DNA of 64,000 nucleotides, from contig NZ_LAQQ01000001.1 in NCBI RefSeq assembly GCF_000971985.1, positions 1,364,001-1,428,000 of the forward strand, written 5' to 3'. This DNA is from Paenibacillus dauci (GTDB lineage Bacteria; Bacillota; Bacilli; Paenibacillales; Paenibacillaceae). The notes beneath the pieces are model-generated. The model had not been told where the DNA came from, ran no database searches, and worked only from the letters and a program-made list of their open reading frames with translations. Of the stretch, positions 57,273 to 64,000 are shown in pieces. The position numbers and the translations under genes were made by a program. Numbering within the stretch: position 1 is the first letter of the stretch; each line of letters starts with the position of its first letter.

Positions 57273-57505
57273 CAGCATCTACAGCATGCAGCTGCCATAA
57301 TAAAGGGCATAAAAAAAGAAGCATCATCCCGTAGAATCCGCTTCTTGTGTTTGATTTTTTGCATCCGTTCCTGCTTGCTCGGGGTAACCCTTGTATGCTG
57401 CGAGATCGCTGCATATTCCTGATTGGATCTGCGTTCCAAAGTTGGTGCTATACTGCCGCTTCGCAGTGCTTTGCGAGCTGCCTTTTGTGTCTGTGTACGT
57501 GCCAT
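57269..57505 (-). CDS. Small basic protein of unknown function
   Basis: 78 residues, SD GGGAGTG eight bases before the ATG. Strongly basic start MARTQTQKAARKALRSG, KQERMQKIKHKKR in the middle and a short hydrophobic Cys-rich end (FFMPFIMAAACCRCC). Short basic K/R-rich proteins of this plan are common in Bacillales, but I cannot name a family. The C-terminus overlaps the MFS gene, so the tail may not be conserved. Confidence 0.6.
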   Translation of the reverse strand: MARTQTQKAARKALRSGSIAPTLERRSNQEYAAISQHTRVTPSKQERMQKIKHKKRILRDDASFFMPFIMAAACCRCC

Positions 57506-57586
57506 TTCTATTCACTCCCAGGATTATAATTATGAAGTAACTCTTTTTATTTTACCACTTCTATCCTGAATATCCCAGCTTTTGAT

Positions 57587-57620
57587 ACAAAAGCTGCTGC
57601 CCTATAGGACAGCAGCTCTT
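57587..57620 (-). terminator. Terminator of the Gfo/Idh/MocA gene
   Basis: AGCTGCTGTCC-TATA-GGGCAGCAGCT with T/A runs on both sides. Confidence 0.75.
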
Positions 57621-57643
57621 TTTTATTTATCGATAATCAGAAA

Positions 57644-58669
57644 TCAGGAATTCAGTGTAATGGTCTTGCCTTCAGCTTGGGACTGGAATGCAGCCAAAAT
57701 TACATTCAGGGAACGACGACCTTCTTCACCGGAGATAATCGGCGCTGTACCAGTCTGAATACAGCTGACAAATTCGTCCATTACGCCGCTCGCTACCTGC
57801 TTCTCGTTGGTAGCAATCTCACCGATCTGGTAGCGCTCGATTGTACCGTTGCGAAGTTCTACGATAACCTGATCCACTGGATCGGTACCGATCTTCATAA
57901 CGCCATTCTCGCACCAGAGTACAGTACCATTATCTTCACCACGATAAGACGTCCAGCTTGCTACGAGAGAACCGATGGCTCCACTGGCCATGCGCAGCAG
58001 ACAGATGGCATTATCATCCACATCCGTATCGGTTTTATCAAGAGTTCCAATAAATGCGCTTACGTTAACAACTTCATCATCCAGCAGCCAGCGGATCATA
58101 TCCGACTTATGTACGCCCAGATCGCCCATTGCGCCCATTACGGCTTCGCCTTTACGGAAGAACCAGCTGTTCTTGCCATCAATACTCCAACCTTCTGGAC
58201 CAGCATGACCAAACGCTGTACGGAAAGTAAGAACGCGGCCCAAATGACCCTGTTTCAGGATTTCCTTGGCTTTGATATGCGGAGGCATCAGACGTTGATT
58301 ATGTGCAACCATCAGGAACACATTATTCTGTTCAGCTGCCGCGATCATCTCCAGCGCTTCTTCATCCGATACCGCCATTGGCTTCTCGACGAGTACATGC
58401 GCACCTGCTTTGGATGCGGCAATGGCTACTTCGGCATGCAGTGCATTCGGTGTGCATACGCTTACAGCATCGAACCCACCAGCCGCCAATAATTCTTTAT
58501 AATCGGTATAGGCTTTGGCATTGTACAAATCTGCATAGCTCTGTGCTCTCTCTAGTACCGGATCAGCAAAAGCAACCAGCTCTACATCCGGGTTCGCTGC
58601 ATATTCCGGAATGTGACGACGTTCCGAGATGCTTCCGCATCCGACTACTGCTACTCTGACTTTACCCAT
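57644..58669 (-). CDS. Gfo/Idh/MocA family oxidoreductase
   Basis: 341 residues from the ATG with AGGAGG ten bases upstream; the ATG three codons earlier is too near the SD. Rossmann VRVAVVGCGSISERRHIPEY, DAVSVCTPNALHAEVAIAASKAGAHVLVEKPMAVS with the EKP motif and GDLGVHKSDMIRWLL. NAD(P)-dependent oxidation of a sugar or inositol derivative. Monocistronic. Substrate not deducible. Confidence 0.9.
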   Translation of the reverse strand: MGKVRVAVVGCGSISERRHIPEYAANPDVELVAFADPVLERAQSYADLYNAKAYTDYKELLAAGGFDAVSVCTPNALHAEVAIAASKAGAHVLVEKPMAVSDEEALEMIAAAEQNNVFLMVAHNQRLMPPHIKAKEILKQGHLGRVLTFRTAFGHAGPEGWSIDGKNSWFFRKGEAVMGAMGDLGVHKSDMIRWLLDDEVVNVSAFIGTLDKTDTDVDDNAICLLRMASGAIGSLVASWTSYRGEDNGTVLWCENGVMKIGTDPVDQVIVELRNGTIERYQIGEIATNEKQVASGVMDEFVSCIQTGTAPIISGEEGRRSLNVILAAFQSQAEGKTITLNS

Positions 58670-58845
58670 GAATCCCATTCCTCCTAGAATTGAAGTGAAG
58701 TGCTCAACAGTTATCTTATCGAATTCCTGCCTATTAATCCAGCACCTGGGGAATAATTACCCAAATTTAGATAAGTCAGACGAAGATTTACTATTATAGA
58801 GAACCAGAAAATAAAGGTTCGGCTCCCACTTTATTTCGATAGATA

Positions 58846-58888
58846 ACAAAAAGCAACCTCTTCCAGTCAGTACTGGTAGAAGTTGCTG
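58846..58888 (-). terminator. Terminator of the cystine transporter operon
   Basis: AGCAACTTCTACCAGT-ACTG-ACTGGAAGAGGTTGCT then T residues on the minus strand. The remaining bases to 58670 hold nothing recognised. Confidence 0.75.
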
Positions 58889-58999
58889 AATAGTTCATCT
58901 ATACGTGGTTCACTCGTATCCTATTAACAGAAAGCGCATGAATTCAATCATTATACGATGCCGGCATAGGCCCATATAACGCCTGCATATCTCTATTGC

Positions 59000-59755
59000 T
59001 TAAATATCTTCACCGCTAATTCGATTCATAAACTGCTGTGCACGAGCACTCTGCGGATGGTTGATAACCTGATCGGGAGGCCCCTGTTCGATAATATGCC
59101 CACCATCCATCAGGATAACATGATCGGCTACGTCGGCAGCAAACTTCATCTCGTGAGTAACAATTACCATTGTGCGCCCTTCCAGTGCCAACTGCTTGAT
59201 TACACGCAGCACCTCACCAACCAGCTCGGGATCAAGTGCAGAGGTAGGTTCATCAAACAGCAATACATCCGGCTCCATTGCCATCGCACGGGCAATACCG
59301 ACACGCTGCTGCTGCCCACCGGAGAGCTGATGAGGATAATAACTCCCCCGATCTCCAAGCCCTACTTTTTCCAGCAGTGCCTGTGCTGTTTTGAACGCCT
59401 GGGCTTTATCTTTTTTCTGCACGACGACAGGGCCTTCCATAATGTTATCCATTACATTTTTGTGCGGGAACAGATTATAGGATTGGAATACCATACCGGT
59501 ATGCTTGCGCAGCTCGGTCACTTCACGGCTGGAAATTTTGCGTCCCGGTTGAAAATCCAGCTCCCGATCACTTAGCTTCATTGTTCCCTGATCCGGCATC
59601 TCCAGCAAATTGATGCAACGAAGCAGAGTTGTTTTCCCTGAACCGGAAGGTCCAATAATCGCGAGTACTTTTCCTTTTTCCAGATTCACATCAATTCCCT
59701 TGAGTACTTCCAAGGAACCAAATGCTTTGTGCAAATTGCGAATCTCCAGCATCAT
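59000..59755 (-). CDS. tcyC: L-cystine ABC transporter ATPase TcyC
   Basis: 251 residues from the ATG after AAAGGAG; the second ATG is adjacent. Walker A GPSGSGKTTLLRC, Q-loop MVFQSYNLFPHKNVMDN, signature LSGGQQQRVGIARAMA, Walker B VLLFDEPTSALDPE and switch His in IVTHEMKFAADVADH. Polar amino acid type. Energises uptake by TcyB/TcyA. Last gene of the operon. Confidence 0.9.
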   Translation of the reverse strand: MMLEIRNLHKAFGSLEVLKGIDVNLEKGKVLAIIGPSGSGKTTLLRCINLLEMPDQGTMKLSDRELDFQPGRKISSREVTELRKHTGMVFQSYNLFPHKNVMDNIMEGPVVVQKKDKAQAFKTAQALLEKVGLGDRGSYYPHQLSGGQQQRVGIARAMAMEPDVLLFDEPTSALDPELVGEVLRVIKQLALEGRTMVIVTHEMKFAADVADHVILMDGGHIIEQGPPDQVINHPQSARAQQFMNRISGEDI

Positions 59756-59826
59756 CGTTGAATCACTCCTTTGCCTCAAAATAGAAAGATGACTAGTTTA
59801 TTCATCATGATTGGAATTGAACGTAA

Positions 59827-60495
59827 TCAGCTGGAAAGTGAACGACCCAGCCGTTTCTCCAGATAGCTCTGCAGTACAAACAGTACCGAGGTGAAAATCA
59901 GATAAATGACAGCTGCTTCCGCATATAAAATCAATGCTTCATACGTGCGCGCTACGACCTGCTGCGATTTGTAGAACAACTCAATATACGTAATACTGGA
60001 AGCCAGTGAAGTATCCTTAACCAGTCCAATAAAAGAGTTCGCCAGCGGCGGTACCGATACACGGGCGGCCTGCGGCAAAATAACCCGGCGCAGCGCCTGA
60101 CCGCGTGTCATCCCTATCGAATACGCTGCTTCCCACTGTCCTTTGGGTACGGACTGGATAGCAGAGCGTACAATCTCCGAACCGTAAGCTCCTACACTCA
60201 GTGAGAAACCGATCAGAGCTGCCACAAAAGCAGGCAGAATGATACCAATCGTCGGCAGACCATAAAAGATAATAAACAGCTGTACGAGCAATGGTGTTCC
60301 CCGGATAATCCATACATATACACGGGCAATAAATTTCAGAATACGTACGCCGGAGATTTGCGCCAGCGCGGTCAGCACAGCCAGTAGCAATCCGATAGCA
60401 AAAGAACTAATCGCCAGCGGGAGGGTGTACTTCAGTGCGGCTTCAAATAAAGGCCAGAAGGAGTCGAGTACAATTTGGATCTGGCGGTCATTCAT
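59827..60495 (-). CDS. tcyB: L-cystine ABC transporter permease TcyB
   Basis: 222 residues. About five membrane segments with the EAA-type loop GQWEAAYSIGMTRGQALRRVILPQAARVSVPPLANSF and the opening ALKYTLPLAISSFAIGLLLAV typical of the HisM/His permease group. Central to the tcyABC set. It follows the binding-protein gene across an internal hairpin. Start codon has GGAGGAATAGCG upstream. Confidence 0.9.
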   Translation of the reverse strand: MNDRQIQIVLDSFWPLFEAALKYTLPLAISSFAIGLLLAVLTALAQISGVRILKFIARVYVWIIRGTPLLVQLFIIFYGLPTIGIILPAFVAALIGFSLSVGAYGSEIVRSAIQSVPKGQWEAAYSIGMTRGQALRRVILPQAARVSVPPLANSFIGLVKDTSLASSITYIELFYKSQQVVARTYEALILYAEAAVIYLIFTSVLFVLQSYLEKRLGRSLSS

Positions 60496-60559
60496 CGCTA
60501 TTCCTCCTCAGAGTAAAGTGTAATTTCATATATTCCGATCGGTTTACAAGACTTCTCAT

Positions 60560-60605
60560 AAAAACACAATATCTTGACGTCCTATAGGAGCGTCAAGATA
60601 TTGTG
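60560..60605 (-). terminator. Intercistronic hairpin between tcyA and tcyB
   Basis: Minus strand CACAATATCTTGACG-CTCCTATAGGA-CGTCAAGATATTGTG followed by TTTTT. A partial terminator would give more binding protein than permease. Confidence 0.7.
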
Positions 60606-60651
60606 CTGCAACAGGCTGAACGGCAGTAAGCCGTTCACTGTTCGTTATCAA

Positions 60652-61503
60652 TTATTTGGATACATCTTCACCAAAGTACTTTTTGGAGATTTCCAGATAA
60701 GTACCGTCTGCTTTCATCTCTTGCAGCGCTTTGTTTACAGCGTCTACCAGATCCTGACTGCTCTTATTGAAAATCGCTGCGCTCTGGGAAGCATCATCCT
60801 GCTCTGCTACCACTTTGATCGGTGAATCCGGCTGCTGCTTTTTCATATCCAGATAGGACAGATTGTCATTAACTGTTGCATCTGCACGTCCGGATGCCAG
60901 CAATTGTACAGCTTGTGGGAATCCATCAGCTGCTACCAGTTCTGCACCATTTTGCTCGGCAATTTTACCGAAGTTACTGGTCAGGGACTGCGCGGATTTT
61001 TTGCCTTTGAGATCAGCAAAGGTTTTGATATCCGTATTGTCGTCACGTACAATCAGTACGCCTTTGGAAGTGATGTAGGGATCAGAGAACAGATATTTTT
61101 CTTTACGTTCAGGAGTTACGCCTACTTCATTGAATACTGTATCAAAACGATTAGCATCCAGACCGGCAATCATACCGTCCCATTTGGCTTCAACGAATTC
61201 AGGCTCTACGCCCAGACGTTTGCTCACTTCTGTAGCAATATCTACATCGAATCCAGTCAGCTTGCCACTCTCATCATGGAAAGTAAACGGAGCATACGTA
61301 CCTTCTGTACCAATGCGCAGCTTGCCGCTGGCTTTAACGGATTCCAGTGTTGGACCGCCAGAAGAAGAAGGCGTAGCTTCGGTAGTCGCTGCCGATTGAT
61401 CGGCACCGCTGCCTGTTGTTGCTGTATTGGAGCTGTTACCACATGCAGCGATTACCAGCATGGTCAGAATCAGCATCAGAGTTAAAGAACCCCATTTTTT
61501 CAT
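60652..61503 (-). CDS. tcyA: L-cystine-binding lipoprotein TcyA
   Basis: 283 residues from the ATG with GAGGGGAG upstream. Lipobox VIAACGN. GTEGTYAPFTFHDESGKLTGFDVDIATEVSKRLGV, FNEVGVTPERKEKYLFSDPY, KSAQSLTSNFGK and the end ISKKYFGEDVSK closely follow B. subtilis TcyA. Binds cystine for the TcyBC transporter. First gene of the operon, with a sigma-A promoter at 61652-61680. Confidence 0.9.
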   Translation of the reverse strand: MKKWGSLTLMLILTMLVIAACGNSSNTATTGSGADQSAATTEATPSSSGGPTLESVKASGKLRIGTEGTYAPFTFHDESGKLTGFDVDIATEVSKRLGVEPEFVEAKWDGMIAGLDANRFDTVFNEVGVTPERKEKYLFSDPYITSKGVLIVRDDNTDIKTFADLKGKKSAQSLTSNFGKIAEQNGAELVAADGFPQAVQLLASGRADATVNDNLSYLDMKKQQPDSPIKVVAEQDDASQSAAIFNKSSQDLVDAVNKALQEMKADGTYLEISKKYFGEDVSK

Positions 61504-61651
61504 TTGTAATACTCCCCTCAATATGAATGTTGTGAATATCTATACATTCGACTCCAATAGGAGTCCCTCGATCGCTGTTTGTTGAAACTTCTGCAATTCA
61601 TACAATAGTATTTACTCACTTGGTCTCAAAAAATAACGAACTGCAAATTGT

Positions 61652-61680
61652 ATAGTACACCGTCTGACATTATTCGTCAA
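61652..61680 (-). promoter_or_regulatory. Sigma-A promoter of tcyABC
   Basis: TTGACG (61680-61675), 17 bases, TACTAT (61657-61652). The ~140-base leader has one small hairpin GACTCC-TATT-GGAGTC but no S-box or T-box core that I recognise. Confidence 0.6.
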
Positions 61681-61960
61681 CTCTTTTTCCGATAAAAATG
61701 GTTGGTTTAATTAATTTATCATAATTTGCCCGTTTTGACTATTTGATAAATAACATAACAGGGATAAATTGTGAAAAATCAATAAATCCATTCCACCTCA
61801 TTCATAGCCAAAAATACGCTTATTCAAACATTATTTCGTTATATGCAGGCAAGATGATCTATGCATAATATGCAGATGTCGCCTTAACTGAAACCCAAAG
61901 ATCATTAGCCGGGCCTGCTATAGCTGTACATTACCTATAAGATAATCTGTATAGCAGCAT
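61681..61960. other. Intergenic DNA upstream of tcyABC
   Basis: About 280 AT-rich bases; no gene or structure seen before the terminator at 61961. Confidence 0.4.
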
Positions 61961-61998
61961 AAAGACTCCAATCCTGCTTCAGGAATGGAGTCTTTTAT
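61961..61998. terminator. Terminator of the soluble MCP gene
   Basis: AAAGACTCCAATCCTG-CTTC-AGGAATGGAGTCTTTT, usable on both strands. Confidence 0.8.
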
Positions 61999-62014
61999 AT
62001 GACTGCGATAACTG

Positions 62015-62965
62015 CTATTTTTTCTGTTCCAGCATTCGGATCTGATTCATATGATTAAGGATATACAGATAGTGCTCAGACTTTTTGTCTCCATTGTAGA
62101 TCAGTTCATCAATATTCTGGTTCTGCTTGCTGGACAGGTCAGCGATATTGGAAATGTTTCTGGCGATATCGTTGATACTTTTGAGCTGTGAAGATTTTAC
62201 AGCCTGCAGTTGCCGGTTTACCTGCGCTTCGGCAGTCATAACACTCTCAAAGCTCTCAGCGGAACGCTGCATGGTATCGCTGGCTACTTTTACAATATCT
62301 TTTCCTTTGTTGGATTCCAGGCGGATCGATTCAAGGATATGGCTCATGTCTCCTAGCAGATCGAGAATATCAGTGGCGCTTTTTTTGGTCGTATCGGATA
62401 GAGATTTGATTTCACTGGCTACGACGGCAAAGCCTTTTCCTGCTTCTCCCGCCCGTGCAGCTTCAATCGAGGCATTAAGCGACAACAGGTTGGTCTGGGT
62501 GGCAATACTGGTGATCGTGCTGGCAAATTGATTGATCTCTTTGTATTTCACTTCGATCGCATTGAATACGGCGACCATATTCTCGAAAACGGTAGACACT
62601 TCATTCATATTCCCAGCGGACTGATTCACCAAATTTTGTGTATCCATAATCGTATCCTGCGAGACTTCGATGCTGGAAGCTACCTCATTGATGATCGTCT
62701 CGGTTTCTTTATCCAGATCATGCAGTACAGTCTCGATACTTTTAATTTCCTCTGTCGTTTCGTTCAATGAAGCGGCAGCTTGCTTGAATCCGTAGGTGAT
62801 ATTGCGTTCCTCGGCCAGAACCAACTGAACATTCTTTTCTATTTCATGCGTTAACATATATACATAAGGCAGCGCCGAAAATGGCTTCTCTACCTGAAGT
62901 TGCTGGATCTCGGGTCTAATCTCGATTACATCCGGCTTTTTAATTTTAAATACGCTTTTCAGCAT
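62015..62965 (-). CDS. Soluble methyl-accepting chemotaxis-like protein
   Basis: 316 residues, no membrane segment or HAMP. SD GGGGGAAG before the ATG. The signalling tip [53 protein letters not shown] is intact; flanking coiled coil ([22 protein letters not shown]) is short. Such cytoplasmic receptors report internal state to CheA. It follows a FIST-domain gene by 11 bases, so the FIST protein likely supplies the sensor. Confidence 0.9.
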   Translation of the reverse strand: MLKSVFKIKKPDVIEIRPEIQQLQVEKPFSALPYVYMLTHEIEKNVQLVLAEERNITYGFKQAAASLNETTEEIKSIETVLHDLDKETETIINEVASSIEVSQDTIMDTQNLVNQSAGNMNEVSTVFENMVAVFNAIEVKYKEINQFASTITSIATQTNLLSLNASIEAARAGEAGKGFAVVASEIKSLSDTTKKSATDILDLLGDMSHILESIRLESNKGKDIVKVASDTMQRSAESFESVMTAEAQVNRQLQAVKSSQLKSINDIARNISNIADLSSKQNQNIDELIYNGDKKSEHYLYILNHMNQIRMLEQKK

Positions 62966-62976
62966 TTTGCTTCCCC

Positions 62977-64000
62977 CTATTCAAATGCCAAAAGTACCAT
63001 CGTCTGGTTAAAGTGCTTGTTGTGAATCTGCTCGCCATAACTAATAAATCCTGCCTGGTTGCGGCTCACACTGAGCAGTTTGTCATCCAGGCTTTTCCAT
63101 GTGTTTTCATTTTTGAATTTCAGGCTGCGCAGAATACAGTGCACCGACAGAATAAATGCTGGCTGGAATTCCATCGCATTGAGAGTTTCCTGAAAGCATT
63201 GGTGAACATCTAACGGCTGCAGCACATCGACATACGTGTTGGGAGCAATCTGAGAGTAGAAGGTAATCGACTTGTCCGGGTTTACTTTCATCGGTGAGGT
63301 GATATAGGTGCTATCCTTGATTACCTTGCCCAGCGGATTGTTCATAAATGCCTGTTCCAACTGGTGCTCAGGGATACCGAGTACATTCGCATATTCTACG
63401 GCTGCCGGACGGTTATTGAAGGTGCGTACGAGCCGGTTGAGAGGTTCCGCATCGGTAACGAGCAGACGCTGACCTGTAGTGTAGTAAAGATTTTCCTTGA
63501 GCAGCTGGGTTCGTCTTGGCCAGTTGAAATAAAGCGCTACTCCGTTTACTTTGCGGCTACCGATATAGACTGCTGTTTCCTTGAACTTCACATAGTCGCC
63601 GGAACTACCACCAATAACCTTGAACTTCTCATCCATAAAGAATAGCGTTGTCATTACGCTTTCCTCTTGTCCGGATAATCCATCGTACAAAATAAACATG
63701 AACGCATTTTTGTTATTGCGTACTTTGTTGTAGCCGGATTGCAGCTCTTCAATACTGAGGATGGCTGGTGATTTGATCTCGATGACCTCTACCAGATCTC
63801 GCTGATAGGCAAATCCGCTGATAACGCCTTCCTTGAATCCTTCGGAAGTGTATTCGCCGGCTGTGGAGCACAACACTACATGCTCTGTGGCAAACGTGCT
63901 TATTTCCTTAACATTTTCGACAGTTGTAAACAAAACAATACCTTTATCAGGGTTAGACTCGATGTAGTCTTTGGCTTGAATGGTTGTTTTGAAATATAGT
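62977..64000 (-). CDS. FIST-domain sensory protein, 5' end outside window
   Basis: The frame is open to base 64000; a TTG at 63933 is only an internal codon. At least 340 residues are visible: FIST N ([71 protein letters not shown]) and FIST C ([26 protein letters not shown]-like [26 protein letters not shown]). FIST domains sense small ligands, possibly amino acids, in signal-transduction proteins. In an operon with the soluble MCP, which would pass its signal on. Confidence 0.85.
   Translation of the reverse strand, partial: LYFKTTIQAKDYIESNPDKGIVLFTTVENVKEISTFATEHVVLCSTAGEYTSEGFKEGVISGFAYQRDLVEVIEIKSPAILSIEELQSGYNKVRNNKNAFMFILYDGLSGQEESVMTTLFFMDEKFKVIGGSSGDYVKFKETAVYIGSRKVNGVALYFNWPRRTQLLKENLYYTTGQRLLVTDAEPLNRLVRTFNNRPAAVEYANVLGIPEHQLEQAFMNNPLGKVIKDSTYITSPMKVNPDKSITFYSQIAPNTYVDVLQPLDVHQCFQETLNAMEFQPAFILSVHCILRSLKFKNENTWKSLDDKLLSVSRNQAGFISYGEQIHNKHFNQTMVLLAFE

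Noticed and set aside
61504-61645. S-box or T-box upstream of tcyA
   Set aside because: Conserved cores (for example GGGTGGNACCGCG or the S-box GAGGGA..GGCAACC set) are not present.

Overview
The window looks like chromosome from an endospore-forming member of the Bacillales, most likely Paenibacillus. Reasons: GC content is intermediate, ribosome-binding sites are strong AGGAGG or GGAGG at most genes, TTG and GTG starts occur, a SleB-type spore cortex hydrolase is present, catabolite (cre) and Fur sites look Bacillus-like, and the motility sigma-factor promoters match sigma-D. I see about 50 protein genes. I see no tRNA, rRNA, CRISPR array, insertion sequence or prophage, and no riboswitch class that I recognise. 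It reads as ordinary chromosome with several accessory cassettes. Many starts were moved inward from the longest open frame because an SD sequence or an ATGA stop/start overlap points to the internal ATG.

Layout. 1-6.6 kb: end of a TerF-like vWA gene, then a three-gene reverse operon of unknown function (leucine-rich repeat protein plus two unrecognised proteins), a secreted nucleoside-hydrolase-like protein behind a cre site and a leader hairpin, and a DUF4272 protein. 6.7-8.7 kb: a 50-residue orphan, a YfbR-like HD protein and a PilZ protein with a sigma-D promoter. 8.8-12.2 kb: two short-chain dehydrogenases, an AraC regulator and an Atu4866-family protein, with tandem 24-bp repeats between the divergent genes. 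12.4-16.9 kb: a LacI regulator divergent from a 6-phospho-beta-glucosidase, a repeat-containing noncoding stretch, and sleB. 17.8-24.8 kb: a peptidase pair (M20, S9), an AraC regulator, a secreted coiled-coil protein, an alpha/beta hydrolase and exoA. 24.8-28.8 kb: a membrane-anchored PstS-like protein, a Fur-controlled siderophore-binding lipoprotein and an amino acid permease.

28.9-35.8 kb: a lantibiotic-immunity-type ABC transporter (ATPase plus two permeases) encoded behind an OmpR/histidine-kinase pair, then a VanZ-RDD fusion and a YdcF protein. 36-42.2 kb: a MarR/nitroreductase pair sharing an operator-like sequence, an aromatic acid exporter, two exported proteins and aspA. 42.3-53.2 kb: a SUKH protein, thrC, a BMP lipoprotein/chemoreceptor operon, moaA, fdhD, a LysM protein and fabV. 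53.4-64 kb: a chemoreceptor with a sigma-D promoter, a DUF3817 protein, an MFS transporter, a Gfo/Idh/MocA oxidoreductase, the tcyABC cystine importer, and a FIST-domain protein next to a soluble chemoreceptor that runs off the edge.

The clearest theme is motility and sensing: three chemoreceptors, two of them next to a ligand-binding partner gene, plus a PilZ protein. Sigma-D-like promoter elements precede three of these loci. The most unusual items are the BMP lipoprotein/chemoreceptor operon, a perfect 23-bp duplication of a translation start that creates an eight-codon upstream ORF, the unrecognised three-gene reverse cassette near the left edge, and the leader hairpin of the nucleoside-hydrolase-like gene.
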